In this document: in pieces, positions 53,406-63,492 of the stretch
Layout of the letters: each line of letters starts with the position of its first letter
How positions within the stretch are numbered: position 1 is the stretch's first letter
Source: Gelidibacter algens
Lineage (GTDB): Bacteria; Bacteroidota; Bacteroidia; Flavobacteriales; Flavobacteriaceae
Length of the DNA stretch: 64,000 nucleotides
Assembly: GCF_001678675.1 (NCBI RefSeq)
Contig: NZ_LZRN01000021.1
Location: 1-64,000, forward strand
Direction: 5' to 3'
Made by a program: the position numbers and the translations under genes
Notes under the pieces: generated by a model
What the model was told of the DNA's origin: nothing
What the model saw: only the letters and a program-made list of their open reading frames with translations
Database searches by the model: none

Positions 53406-55220
53406 TTATAGCTCCGGGTTGTTTTCATAAATTCTGGTTGTGGTTTCAATTGATTCTTGTTGAATGGGCGCGTTCAAAGTGCAATTTCTTTTAAGTTGCT
53501 CTACCAGAATCAAACTTGTAGCGTTACAAGCTTGAAGTCCATAAGAGTATGGTCGGCAGCCAGCGGTATGGATAAAAGAAACATCGTGAATTCTTGTATC
53601 AGAATTACCTTTAGAATCTATGACGCTGTATCCGGAGTCCACGTCAATACCTCCAGTATATACATAGGCTTCATTATCTATAAACAAATGTGTATTTGAC
53701 ATTGAGGATTTATTTCTCATGGGCACCGACGGAGTTTTGAACTTCGCTCTAGCCTTCCGTACGTTGCCATTTGTTATCAATGTAGGGAATGGATAATCTT
53801 CGAATGCGATTTTACCCTGACCTGCACAATTAATAAACATCGCATAATCAACTGCTCTTGTAGCTTCATCACTGTTTGAAACTTGAATAGTTGTTTTACC
53901 AACCTCAGTTGAGGCTTCTAAAATTTCTACCTTTCCTTTTACTAATTCAATACAACCTGCATCATAAAGTGCGAGCAAAATAGTAGCTGAAGGTAATGGC
54001 AATGCTGCAATGACGTTCATTAAAAATGGCATGATCTGTTTTCTGAAAAACAGATGATCTTCAGCAGCTAATAACTCGGCGTGAAAATTGAGGCAGTACA
54101 TCAAATCATCAAGCGTTTCCATCCAGTGTGTAGGCTTATTTTGATCCATATATTCCTTTGCCTGCTCAAATTCTTTGCGCATGCCTTCAAAACAATTGAC
54201 GTACTCATGGGTGTGTTCCATGTGTTCTACGAATTCTAAAATCCCGGTGCTAGGTTGTGACAGCAAAACTATTAGTTTATCATTTTTGTCTTTTATAAAT
54301 GCTTCAATTAAGGCAGGACGGCAAATTTTGTCGAAAAAACTATCCAACGGTAAGAATCCCGAAGTATCAATTAATGACAAAATTTCCTGACGATCAGTGT
54401 GTCTATAAATTTCTCTCATGGGTTTTTCCTGTTCATATTGGAGGTGTGGCAGCCAACCCTCAGCAGAATGTAACACGATTTTAAATTTTTTCGCAAGCGG
54501 ATCCAATTTGAATGATAATCCACCAGCAGTTTTATGAAAAGTTCCGTGCCTATGTGCCAAAGAGGTGACCACATCAAATGCACTTAAAGATGCCCCAAGG
54601 ATACCTATAGTAAAATTGAAATAGGTGTTTTTGTCAGGTAGTAACTTATGTATAGGCCAAGGGGAACCGTAATATTTGTTTTCAGGATGGTCTTTTTCAG
54701 ACCAAATATGTCCTGTAGCTATAATGACATTGCTAAAATTTTCGAGAATTTGAGAGTTTGAGGTCAGCACATTTACTTTGTTGCTTGCTTGCGGAAGGAT
54801 ATCAATAATTTTAACTCCAAAATATTCATTCAGCACAAAGCCTGCGTTTCTTAAGTTTGCTATAATTTTGTCATACTGACTTTTGAAATAAAAGCCCAAA
54901 GCTATTCGGCTGTACACTTTTGATTTGCTTATTGGAAATTCTTCGATATTGAAACTTTCCAGAACTTTACATGGCTGAGATGTTAGCCAACTCGCAAAAC
55001 TTTCTTCTAACATCGGAATCTCTTCAGACGAAATATTGGACAAGTTGTAAATGTCAGTCATCTCCGGGTGATAGGGCATACCCATACCACCAATAGGTGA
55101 CTTTTCGAAGATTGTAATCGATTTAATATAATCCCTAAATTCAGATGCATGTTCATGAAGATGCTTCAAAACATAAATGGCCGATGGCCCTGATCCGATG
55201 ATAGCAATATGTTTTCCCAT
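53406..55220 (-). CDS. FAD-NAD(P)-binding protein (NAD_binding_9 type)
   Basis: 604 residues. The FAD Rossmann motif is at the very N-terminus (HIAIIGSGPSAIYVLKHLHE), followed by IFEKSPIGGMGMPYHPEMTD and YNLSNISSEEIPML. A second nucleotide motif, TIGILGASLSAFDVVTSLAH, is near residue 205. C-terminal segments include FINCAGQGKI and VSFIHTAGCRPYSYGLQACN. The family is found beside siderophore, amino-acid N-hydroxylase and light-related genes, but its reaction is unknown. Its neighbour Cry-DASH also uses FAD and is transcribed in the same direction with a 133-base gap. Intact. Confidence 0.82.
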   Translation of the reverse strand: MGKHIAIIGSGPSAIYVLKHLHEHASEFRDYIKSITIFEKSPIGGMGMPYHPEMTDIYNLSNISSEEIPMLEESFASWLTSQPCKVLESFNIEEFPISKSKVYSRIALGFYFKSQYDKIIANLRNAGFVLNEYFGVKIIDILPQASNKVNVLTSNSQILENFSNVIIATGHIWSEKDHPENKYYGSPWPIHKLLPDKNTYFNFTIGILGASLSAFDVVTSLAHRHGTFHKTAGGLSFKLDPLAKKFKIVLHSAEGWLPHLQYEQEKPMREIYRHTDRQEILSLIDTSGFLPLDSFFDKICRPALIEAFIKDKNDKLIVLLSQPSTGILEFVEHMEHTHEYVNCFEGMRKEFEQAKEYMDQNKPTHWMETLDDLMYCLNFHAELLAAEDHLFFRKQIMPFLMNVIAALPLPSATILLALYDAGCIELVKGKVEILEASTEVGKTTIQVSNSDEATRAVDYAMFINCAGQGKIAFEDYPFPTLITNGNVRKARAKFKTPSVPMRNKSSMSNTHLFIDNEAYVYTGGIDVDSGYSVIDSKGNSDTRIHDVSFIHTAGCRPYSYGLQACNATSLILVEQLKRNCTLNAPIQQESIETTTRIYENNPEL

Positions 55221-55645
55221 AAAAATTATTTACAAATAGTAGCAGAATTATTCTTTTGTTGACAAAAATCAATGTTCTGCGTTGAGGATTAAATATATTT
55301 AGAAAACGATCAATTCCCATGTTTTCAGCATATAATGAGTAACGGTATAGCAAAATTAATTAACGCTATTGCGGTACCTGTGTATTAGGTAATAATTTAG
55401 GTATTGAATTAAGGCTAATTTTTTCAACAATTTAATGTTCTAATTGAAATGCAATTTATCGTGGCTCAATTTACTAAGCACTAAAAGTCAATGTTATGAA
55501 CTGGTGGAGAAGTTGTGCTCTTGTTAGATATAAGTAAAGGTTATGACCATTTTTTAATCATTTGGGCTTAAAAATTTAATTTATTGAGTCCTATTTAATT
55601 GGTATTCAGAAGTAAATTACAGCTATAAATTATAAATTAAAGACT
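55221..55645. other. Intergenic stretch of 425 bases
   Basis: AT-rich DNA between divergent genes. Several TAAATTTA-type tracts but no convincing open frame, RNA gene or repeat were found. It probably holds the two promoters. Confidence 0.5.
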
Positions 55646-55897
55646 ATGGAAACGAATAACCACAAAGAAGGGAAAGTTGCAAAAACTATCGAAAAAGAAA
55701 CCTCAAAATTACCATCTGATTTATTCCTGTGGGCGGCTATTGGAGCAATGGGTGCTTCCTTAACGCTAAAATTACTTAACAAAAAAAACACAGCTCTATT
55801 TGTTGGGCAATGGGCCTCACCATTTTTGTTGCTAGGTGTTTACAACAAGCTTGTCAAATTGGAAGGGCACGATCAGGATGATAAAGATCCTAGTTAA
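55646..55897 (+). CDS. Small two-segment membrane protein of unknown function
   Basis: 83 residues with a charged N-terminus (METNNHKEGKVAKTIEKETS), two hydrophobic segments at about 27-45 (LFLWAAIGAMGASLTLKLL) and 50-66 (ALFVGQWASPFLLLGVY), and an acidic tail (EGHDQDDKDPS). Proteins of this kind occur in many Bacteroidota and are often stress-induced, but I cannot name a family. A strong terminator follows at once, so it is a monocistronic unit. Start ATG 55646 is unambiguous. Confidence 0.7.
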   Translation: METNNHKEGKVAKTIEKETSKLPSDLFLWAAIGAMGASLTLKLLNKKNTALFVGQWASPFLLLGVYNKLVKLEGHDQDDKDPS

Positions 55898-55919
55898 GTA
55901 TATCTGATCATTAAAAATT

Positions 55920-55951
55920 AGAGTCTAAGCTTTTCAGCTTAGACTCTTTTT
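55920..55951 (+). terminator. Intrinsic terminator after the small membrane protein
   Basis: AGAGTCTAAGCT, loop TTTC, AGCTTAGACTCT, then TTTT: a perfect 12-bp stem with a T tract. It may also serve the minus-strand gene ending at 56056. Confidence 0.9.
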
Positions 55952-56055
55952 CTTATCGGTTATTGCTACCACAATTCTTTGCTGCAATCTTGTTCTAATA
56001 GAGCAATTGACGTCAGGATGAAGATGCAGAGCGTAGTTTTAATTTTAATAGGCTA

Positions 56056-58419
56056 TCAATCGAATAAGCCTTTAATAAAATCTGTAACTGTTCCTAGGGC
56101 CTCCATCCCATTGTTGATGACCGTTTGTAGTCCGCTTGTTTGTATTTCCTCAAATTCAAGTTCACCTAGGCCTATTTCAAACTTTCCAAAGGTTTTACCG
56201 TTTTTATCATACATCAGTTCCCCTTTATCGTTGACCCATGCTTCATAGTCTTCGTTCCATTCCAATAGCTGCAGTTCACCCAAAGTTAATTCAAGCTTTC
56301 CAAAGGGTTTAAAATCTTTATCATACATCAGTTCGCCTTTATCGTCAACCCAGGCATTAAAGTCATCACTCCATTCTAACAATTCAATTTTTCCAACACC
56401 AAACTCAAACTTTTGTTTTCTCGTTTTTTTTGGTGGCAGTTTTCCCGGGCATTTTGTATCAATCATCTCATTTAAAAGTTGCCTTGCCATGGCGGCATCG
56501 CGTATCCTTTTTGAAGATGATTTCTTATTGGTATCCAGAAGGGCTGGGTCAAGTGGATTCAGGTCATCCAATACCTTTGAAAGCGGTACTAAATCATTGA
56601 TACCCATACCTGGTGGCGTGATGCTCCCATTGCCGGTTTTTGTAAATGGGTTTCCATATTTACCTGGTTCGGTGATGTAATTTTTATCGGTGCCATAACC
56701 TAGGGTCAAATTTCGATGCCTCGAGCCTACCGCTTTTTGAATGCCCCAACTATTGTCATTAAAGGTCGCGGCGTCAGCACTCAGCCGCAATTCATCCAAA
56801 CCAAATGGAATGCTTACCACAGCGGGACATGTAAAATTTGGAATGGCTGGCACCTCCATATAAGTGATACCATCACCATTTTGATTGACACAGGTTTGCG
56901 CAATGGCATACTGATCATGTACAGCATTCTCATACATTTTGGTAAGAAATGATGTCCAACTAATACATTGTGTCAGCACCATATTTTTGGGATTTCCTGC
57001 AATATACCAGCCCCAGGTGCAAAATGCATTCAACCAAACACGGGCTTCTTCAATTTTTGTTGCATGAAACTGTCTGATCAATGGGTTGGCATACCTTAAA
57101 AACTCATTGTTCTTTCTGTCATAATCGGCGCATTTATCATTTTCGCCGTAGGTTGTCATCACCAGTTTTTGCTTTTGAATTTCATCAAGTAAAGTCCTAT
57201 ATTCGGTAACATAATCTTGCTGCCAATTCAGCATGTGAAACATCAAAATCTTTTGTATATAAACTGCAGGTAAACTGATCATACTATAACCTTTCTGACT
57301 TTCCTTCATCATAACTTTGACAAACTCCGTTTCGCCTTGATCTGCCAATGCTTCAACTTCTGCGTTGCTGGCTTCTATCATGTCATCTATTTTATCCTCC
57401 AGACTGGTGAACATCTCCGAAAAGCCATTTTGGATGCTCCGGTTATTTTCATAAGCCGACACATCATCCACCAGCAACGGAATTTTTATCCAATCTTTTT
57501 TGAAATATTCATAGATGCTGATGCGGCTTTTCAATTTATTGAAATCAATTTTATCAAGACGGTTTTCTGCATTGACATTTTTAGCCATGTTTTCAGTAAA
57601 CGGATTGGGAGCCTGTTCAAAAGCCTCCACATAATGGTCAGCCGCTTTTTTGGGGTCGCCCCGCAATTCTTCTATCACCCCGCGGCATAGCGCTGTTTCA
57701 GGGTTGGACGGATTGCGGGCTGCGGCAAAACCAAAGAACTTGCTGGCTGTATCCACGTCTCCCAATTGCAGCCATGCATAGCCAAGATTGTGCAGCACCG
57801 TGCTGTTCAATGGGAATTGAACCTCTAATTTCTGTAGATAAGGAATGGCTTTTTCGGGATAACCGCTTTGAGATAGAATAGCGGCAAGATTGTTTTGATA
57901 AATACTATTTTTTGGCTCCGCCTGTACCGCTTTTACTGCCAGTCCGATGGCCACATAATTATGCCCCTGCATAAAAGAGATGGTAGCCGCCTCCATAAGC
58001 AGAGAACCCGAACTGGCTTTAGCCATAACGCCTGATAATATGGTTTTTTCAGACACCGGTATTTTAGCTATTAGCTTACTGTAAAGCAAAGCGGTATTGG
58101 CGGTCACATCGTCATCTGTAAATGGTTTTCCGGAAAGGCTGCTTATACGGGAGACATCTTTTGCCGGTACAAGTTTTTTGTTATCGGTAAAAGAAATGAT
58201 ATCAGATTCGGGCTTTTTTGCCATTTCTGGCATCATCTCTTTCATCATTTTCCTCATCTCTGTTTTTTCTTCCTCGCTCATATCTTTCATAGCAGCTTCC
58301 ATCGCCTTATCAATTTGCGATTGAGCCGTTTTTACTTTGTCGTTTTGTTTTGTTTTAGTTTGTGCCTGAGAAATAGTCAGCATCAAAAAAAACGTTGCTA
58401 AGAGAAGACACTTTTTCAT
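56056..58419 (-). CDS. Secreted TPR protein with C-terminal tandem repeats
   Basis: 787 residues. Signal peptide MKKCLLLATFFLMLTISQAQ. A charged Met/Glu-rich helix covers about 40-80 (MKDMSEEEKTEMRKMMKEMM). Tetratricopeptide-like repeats lie at about 150-260 (NYVAIGLAVKAVQAEPKNSI, LGYAWLQLGDVDTASKFFGF). A large cysteine-bearing middle domain of unknown type follows. Near the C-terminus two nearly identical units occur at about 680-760, each with LEW(S/N).D(F/Y).AWV(D/N)DKGELMYDK followed by FGK(L/F)E, and a partial third with GLGELEFEEIQ. No known family was recognised for the whole. It follows the OmpA-family gene by 63 bases, and the two probably act together at the outer membrane. GC content and codon choice look higher than in the neighbouring SusC loci. 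Confidence 0.75.
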   Translation of the reverse strand: MKKCLLLATFFLMLTISQAQTKTKQNDKVKTAQSQIDKAMEAAMKDMSEEEKTEMRKMMKEMMPEMAKKPESDIISFTDNKKLVPAKDVSRISSLSGKPFTDDDVTANTALLYSKLIAKIPVSEKTILSGVMAKASSGSLLMEAATISFMQGHNYVAIGLAVKAVQAEPKNSIYQNNLAAILSQSGYPEKAIPYLQKLEVQFPLNSTVLHNLGYAWLQLGDVDTASKFFGFAAARNPSNPETALCRGVIEELRGDPKKAADHYVEAFEQAPNPFTENMAKNVNAENRLDKIDFNKLKSRISIYEYFKKDWIKIPLLVDDVSAYENNRSIQNGFSEMFTSLEDKIDDMIEASNAEVEALADQGETEFVKVMMKESQKGYSMISLPAVYIQKILMFHMLNWQQDYVTEYRTLLDEIQKQKLVMTTYGENDKCADYDRKNNEFLRYANPLIRQFHATKIEEARVWLNAFCTWGWYIAGNPKNMVLTQCISWTSFLTKMYENAVHDQYAIAQTCVNQNGDGITYMEVPAIPNFTCPAVVSIPFGLDELRLSADAATFNDNSWGIQKAVGSRHRNLTLGYGTDKNYITEPGKYGNPFTKTGNGSITPPGMGINDLVPLSKVLDDLNPLDPALLDTNKKSSSKRIRDAAMARQLLNEMIDTKCPGKLPPKKTRKQKFEFGVGKIELLEWSDDFNAWVDDKGELMYDKDFKPFGKLELTLGELQLLEWNEDYEAWVNDKGELMYDKNGKTFGKFEIGLGELEFEEIQTSGLQTVINNGMEALGTVTDFIKGLFD

Positions 58420-58482
58420 GGGATGAGTTTAATTAAAATTCATTAAATTTTATTGTCAATTCATTCTGTTTCTTGGAATTAT

Positions 58483-60348
58483 TCAATACACAGGCACATT
58501 ACTAAAAGTGAATTTCATTTCACCGGAAAAGCCATTTGTGAAAGTCTGCTGCATGGCATCGCCTTTTGTGATAGGTTTCAAGCCTTCACTCATGATCCCG
58601 GCAATAAAATAGCCGCTTGCTTTTCCATCTTCTACCTTTTCTATCACAAATTTACAATTGGGAGATGCCGATGGTAATTTTTGACTTAGTGATTCCGTGT
58701 AGAATGTTGCCATGTGACCGTTTGCCACAACAGGAGAGAATTGATAGATATATGGCTTTTGTGCTGCGCCATAATGAAGAACAGCTTCAGTTTTTCTAAT
58801 TTCTGCAAATTTCTTTGTGCCATACAAAGGGTTCTTTCTGTTGTTATCCTCAAAATTGAAGGTTTCGGGTTTAAAGCTGATGTTTACAGATCGCAACTCT
58901 ATCTTGACATAATTTTCTTTGCTGTTGCCCTCTTCTTTACTGGCAATGAAGGTATAACTGGATTCACCCGTTTTCATAAATTGCGCAAAGGGTAGGTTAA
59001 CCGTAAGAATTTTACTCTGTAGCGCCACAGTTGCAGCACCTGAAGATGATAGCGCTGGGCTTGCTGCTCCAGGTTTGATGGTATTGGTAGAAGGTTTAGA
59101 AGTTTCGGCTGGCGGAATATATTTGTCAGCTCCTGGTTTAAAAATAAATTCTACCCGACGGTTCTGTGCTTTGCCTTCATACGATGTATTATCAGCAATG
59201 GGTTGCACTTCGCCCTGGCCTTCGGTTGTTAATTTACTTTCATCAATATTGTACTGGCTCATCAAGATTTCCCTTACAGCATCTGCTCTTTGTTGCGATA
59301 GTTTTAGATTGGCGGTATCGTCGCCGTCGCTGTCTGTATGGCCAACAATTTTTACGGGTGTTGTGGCCTCTTTTAAAATTTTGCTTACGTCATGCAACGC
59401 GCCCATGCTTTCCGGTTTTAGTTTGGCTGTGCCTGTGTAAAATAGAAGGTTGCTTATTAATTTTCCTTCTTCAAATTTCGCACGGGTATCGGGAATATCT
59501 TTTGCTACCCTTAAATTGCTTAAATAAAATTCTGAACCACCTACACTGCCAAATGCAAATTGCAATTGGTTTGGAAGGTATTCCTCACTCACGGCTGCAA
59601 GGTCATACAATTTGCGGTCGTTCCACCACATGCGAAAGCGTTTGCCCTGCACGCACATACTAATACGGACGGGAACAGTATTGCCATAAGGCAAACTTTC
59701 AGACATCGCATCTGATAATTTTTTATCGAAGGCGTACAAGCTTGCCCTGCTTTTATTATCTGCTGCAATAATTGCGGAAAAATTAACAGCTGGTTTTTTA
59801 TCATTCCGTAATATATTCTCATCGGTTACCATATTTCCGCCTGTGTTAATCAGATTGATGTCAATACGCGGATCATAGTTGTTTTTTACAATGAGCAGGT
59901 CGAACTCGATGGTGAAGTTATTGCCCCAGCTCTGCTTTTTGTTTCGGGTAATGTGCTGGGCGCTGGTAGACGACATCTTTAACCAATTACCCTCCAGCCC
60001 ATCAATGGTTACTACTTCGGCAGAAGTGGAAGTTATCCATCCTAGCGGTGCTTCGCCTATATTGTCATTTTCAAAATTGTCGAAATACAAAATAGTGGAA
60101 CCAGGCACAAAATCAAATTTACTATACACGTTTAGATTAGGGATGCCAGAGCTTGCTTTTACTTCTGTATTATCGGTTTCATCGGTTTTACCATTGACTT
60201 GGTTATCGCCAGAAGTCTCTTTTTCGACTGTTTTCTCTACTTTTTTCGTAATGGCCTCTTCGGCTTTCTGTTTTAACTTTTTGAGAAATTGGGCATTGGC
60301 ACCAGCAAACACCAAAAAAAATACGGATAAGAGAAGATACTTTTTCAT
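58483..60348 (-). CDS. OmpA-family protein with an internal peptidoglycan-binding domain
   Basis: 621 residues. The signal peptide ends near 20 (GANAQ). A Lys/Glu-rich region (KKLKQKAEEAITKKVEKTVE) and a concanavalin-like segment (about 80-295; TILYFDNFENDNIGEAPLGW, FTIEFDLLIVKN) are followed by the OmpA C-type domain at about 300-410: SNLLFYTGTAKLKPESMGAL, VGHTDSDGDDTANLKLSQQR, NRRVEFIF, with the Asp and Arg that hold peptidoglycan. A further domain of about 170 residues follows, which is unusual because OmpA domains are normally C-terminal. It lies upstream of the TPR-repeat protein on the same strand and divergent from a sensor kinase across 255 bases. Intact. Confidence 0.85.
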   Translation of the reverse strand: MKKYLLLSVFFLVFAGANAQFLKKLKQKAEEAITKKVEKTVEKETSGDNQVNGKTDETDNTEVKASSGIPNLNVYSKFDFVPGSTILYFDNFENDNIGEAPLGWITSTSAEVVTIDGLEGNWLKMSSTSAQHITRNKKQSWGNNFTIEFDLLIVKNNYDPRIDINLINTGGNMVTDENILRNDKKPAVNFSAIIAADNKSRASLYAFDKKLSDAMSESLPYGNTVPVRISMCVQGKRFRMWWNDRKLYDLAAVSEEYLPNQLQFAFGSVGGSEFYLSNLRVAKDIPDTRAKFEEGKLISNLLFYTGTAKLKPESMGALHDVSKILKEATTPVKIVGHTDSDGDDTANLKLSQQRADAVREILMSQYNIDESKLTTEGQGEVQPIADNTSYEGKAQNRRVEFIFKPGADKYIPPAETSKPSTNTIKPGAASPALSSSGAATVALQSKILTVNLPFAQFMKTGESSYTFIASKEEGNSKENYVKIELRSVNISFKPETFNFEDNNRKNPLYGTKKFAEIRKTEAVLHYGAAQKPYIYQFSPVVANGHMATFYTESLSQKLPSASPNCKFVIEKVEDGKASGYFIAGIMSEGLKPITKGDAMQQTFTNGFSGEMKFTFSNVPVY

Positions 60349-60603
60349 TGTATTAGTTTTTATTATTGTTATTATTCCACTCGGATGCAGGCTTGAGTTG
60401 TAAAGATTGTACGGGGAAAAAATAGTATGTCATAGTTTTGGTTTTCAAATATTTAGTAAAAATAATTCTTCCATGTATTAGAACACATCCCTTAAAAACA
60501 GGATTTTTAAAGACGGAAGCAAAAATCATGGAAAAAGGGGAGCGCCTACTTTAGGGTTTTTTGCTTAATTTGTATACTGATAATTAATAGATTGTTTTAC
60601 TGG

Positions 60604-62541
60604 ATGAGAAAACTTACAATCTTGCTTATTTTATTCTTCTCCCTGCAAACTGTGCATCCACAGCAGATTGATAAACGGGATAGTTTAATGAAGCTTTTGG
60701 TCAGGGCCAAAGAAGACACGGGTAAAGCAATGCTCTTATTACGTTTGGCAGACTATTATGAAACCAACAACCAAGATTCATCTGTTTATTATTTAGAAAA
60801 GTCAAAAGCACTCTCAGAGTCGCTGAAATTTGAAAAAGGTCTTTATCACTATTATGAACAAAGCGCCATTGTATCTTTCACCAAAGGAGATTATGGTAAG
60901 GCTATGGAAGAACAGAAAAGCGCACTTGCTCTTGCCAGAGAATTAAAAGATTCTTCCTTTGTAATCAACACACTTAATAATATCGGAATCGTGTATAGTT
61001 ATCTTGGGAAATTTGAAGAACAACTGGATTATACATTGCAGGTAAAGAATATGGTAGAGGCTATTAAGGATTCTTCTAAAATATCCGGCATATACCACAA
61101 TCTTGCCAATTGTTATGCTAACCTTAAACAATATAGGAAATCTACAGATTATGCCCTATTGTCTGTACAAGTTCACACAAGGTATAATAAACGAAATGAC
61201 TATATCAACAGGGTATATGCCACTTTGGGACAGAATTATGAGGATCTGCAAATTATTGATAGTGCTCTGTATTATTATGATAAAGCTATAAAGGAGTCTG
61301 TAAGACTAAATGACACCTATGCTGAAGCCGCTATATATGGTTACAAGTCTAACTTATATGCCAATCGCAACCAGTTTAGAGAAATGCTAAAAGCCTCTGA
61401 AAGATCCTTGTCTTTAGCAAGAGAACTACAAAGCAGGCAAATGCTGGCCAGTTCTCTTTATAATGTAGCATATGCAAATTTTTTTAATGACAATAATGCA
61501 AAGGCCAGAAAAGAGATCAATGAAGCACTTTTAATAGCAACAGAAGATTCGTTGACAGATGAACTGAAAAATAGTTACATCATTCTTTCTTACATCGCTG
61601 CAAAGGATGGTGATTATGCAACCTCTCTTTTGGCGAAGATAAAGTCAGATTCGATCCAGGAAGCAATTTTAAATGAGCAGGTAATTAAAAGTGCTGCAGA
61701 GCTGGAAAATAAATATGAAACTGAAAAAAAGGATAACCAGATTGAGCTTCAAACAGCAACTATCCTGAAAAAGAATGTGCTCAATTATATTTTAATTGGG
61801 AGTGCTATTACTATATTAATCATCTTTTTGCTTTCTTATCGTACCTATAAACACAAGAGAAAACTTCAGCAGCAACGGATAAATGAACTGGAGACAGAGA
61901 AACAACTAACCGCTACTGAAGCCGTACTTAAAGGTGAAGAACAGGAACGGACCCGACTGGCAAAAGATTTACACGATGGATTAGGAGGGATGCTTTCGGG
62001 CATCAAATATTCATTTACTACTATGAAAGGAAATTTGATCATGACAACTGAGAATGCTCATGCTTTTGAACGCAGTATGGATATGCTGGACAGTTCAATT
62101 AAAGAAATGCGGCGGGTGGCGCATAATATGATGCCCGAAGCTTTAGTAAAGTACGGACTTGATACGGCCTTGAAAGATTTTTGCAACGATATCAATCAAA
62201 GTGGGGCATTGAAGGTAACTTATCAATCCATCGGAATGGAGACTGCTAAAATTGATCAAACAACCGCTATTACCATTTATCGTATTGTGCAGGAACTGAT
62301 CAGTAACACCATGAAACATGCTACCGCAAAAAGCGCAATAGTGCAGTTAAGTAAAGTGGATGGCCCTTTAAACGTAACTGTTGAGGATGATGGGAAAGGG
62401 TTTGACACCCAAATTTTACAAAGGTCAAAAGGGATTGGCTGGACAAATATTCAAAGCCGTGTTGACTTTTTAAAAGGCAAATTAGATGTCCAATCTGCCA
62501 ATGGAAAAGGGACTTCTGTTCATATCGAATTTAATATATGA
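60604..62541 (+). CDS. TPR sensor histidine kinase (HisKA_3 / NarX-type)
   Basis: 645 residues from ATG 60604; a TTG four codons upstream is less likely. Signal peptide MRKLTILLILFFSLQTVHPQ. Periplasmic tetratricopeptide repeats span about 45-370, with a short helix run around 370-385. One membrane segment lies near 393-415 (YILIGSAITILIIFLLSY). The phosphoacceptor motif is RTRLAKDLHDGLGGMLSGIK with His457. The ATPase domain has LISNTMKHATAKSAIVQL, VEDDGKGFD and KGIGWTNIQSRV. It would phosphorylate the response regulator whose gene overlaps its stop by four bases. Located next to the OmpA and TPR-repeat genes, it may control them. Intact. Confidence 0.92.
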   Translation: MRKLTILLILFFSLQTVHPQQIDKRDSLMKLLVRAKEDTGKAMLLLRLADYYETNNQDSSVYYLEKSKALSESLKFEKGLYHYYEQSAIVSFTKGDYGKAMEEQKSALALARELKDSSFVINTLNNIGIVYSYLGKFEEQLDYTLQVKNMVEAIKDSSKISGIYHNLANCYANLKQYRKSTDYALLSVQVHTRYNKRNDYINRVYATLGQNYEDLQIIDSALYYYDKAIKESVRLNDTYAEAAIYGYKSNLYANRNQFREMLKASERSLSLARELQSRQMLASSLYNVAYANFFNDNNAKARKEINEALLIATEDSLTDELKNSYIILSYIAAKDGDYATSLLAKIKSDSIQEAILNEQVIKSAAELENKYETEKKDNQIELQTATILKKNVLNYILIGSAITILIIFLLSYRTYKHKRKLQQQRINELETEKQLTATEAVLKGEEQERTRLAKDLHDGLGGMLSGIKYSFTTMKGNLIMTTENAHAFERSMDMLDSSIKEMRRVAHNMMPEALVKYGLDTALKDFCNDINQSGALKVTYQSIGMETAKIDQTTAITIYRIVQELISNTMKHATAKSAIVQLSKVDGPLNVTVEDDGKGFDTQILQRSKGIGWTNIQSRVDFLKGKLDVQSANGKGTSVHIEFNI

Positions 62542-63155
62542 TGGTTACAAAAGTTTTTATAGTAGATGATCATTACATGGTAATTGAAGGTATTCGTTCA
62601 TTACTACAAAATGAAAAAAATATCGAATGGGCGGGGCATGCATCCAATGCTGCTTCCTGCCTTGCCTATTTACATCAGCAACAACCTGATGTTATTTTGA
62701 TGGATATCAATTTACCAGATAAAAGTGGCATCGATTTATGTAAAGAAGTAAAAGAAAAATATCCGTCTGTATTTATCATTGGGCTCAGTACTTTTAATCA
62801 GCTCAGTTTTATTCAGAAGATGATAGATAACGGCGCCTCCGGCTATGTGTTAAAAAATGCAACACAGCAGGAACTGATGGAAGCAATAGAAACAGTGGCA
62901 ACAGGAAAAACCTATTTAAGCTTCGAGGTTTCGCAAACACTGCGAAATACTAATAACAGCACAGTTGTATTGACCCGGCGTGAAAAGGAAGTATTGAATC
63001 TGATAGCGGAGGGAATGACCAATAATGAAATTGCAAAAAAATTATTTATCAGTACGACCACGGTTGATACACACCGAAAAAACCTTTTGGAAAAATTGAA
63101 TGCCAGGAACACTGCAGCGTTGATAAAATTGTCAATAGCACAAGGACATTTATGA
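62538..63155 (+). CDS. LuxR/NarL family response regulator
   Basis: 205 residues. Receiver domain 1-120: VFIVDDHYMVIEGIRSLL, phosphoacceptor Asp56 in DVILMDINLPDKSGIDL, GASGYVLKNATQQELM near 100. The LuxR-type HTH spans about 140-200: LTRREKEVLNLIAEGMTNNE, IAKKLFISTTTVDTHRKNLL. It is translationally coupled to the kinase (ATGATG overlap at 62538). DNA target unknown; the divergent OmpA-family promoter region is a candidate. Intact. Confidence 0.94.
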   Translation: MMVTKVFIVDDHYMVIEGIRSLLQNEKNIEWAGHASNAASCLAYLHQQQPDVILMDINLPDKSGIDLCKEVKEKYPSVFIIGLSTFNQLSFIQKMIDNGASGYVLKNATQQELMEAIETVATGKTYLSFEVSQTLRNTNNSTVVLTRREKEVLNLIAEGMTNNEIAKKLFISTTTVDTHRKNLLEKLNARNTAALIKLSIAQGHL

Positions 63156-63492
63156 GTGGTTTGCACGCTGTCTTAAAGAGCATTCTAGATTGAAGGAATT
63201 CTACATTCAGCACACAGCTAAAAACTCAGAGATTTCGTCTTCTACAAAAGTTGTATTTCGTCTGTCAAAACCCAAATATCTTCCGTTCCGCAGTACGGGC
63301 TATTTGTATAAGGTTTGATCCAGAAAAATGGAGCGCATTGAAAATGTCTTCGACGTTAAAAAAAAAAGGCATTAAACGTAAATGGCCAAACTAAAATCTG
63401 TTTCGAATTAGGCAATCGCGTTTATAATTTTCGTTTTATTCAATTTTGATGCTGTAGGAACAAATCTTAAATTCTTAAAACATTCTTCTGGA
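63156..63492. other. Intergenic stretch of about 340 bases
   Basis: Between the converging response regulator and UvrA-type genes. No open frame, RNA gene or clear terminator was seen. A poly-A run lies near 63360-63368. Confidence 0.5.

Noticed and set aside
59879-60403. 174-codon open frame antisense to the OmpA-family gene
   Set aside because: Covers the signal peptide and lectin-like region of a well supported gene; no recognisable domain.
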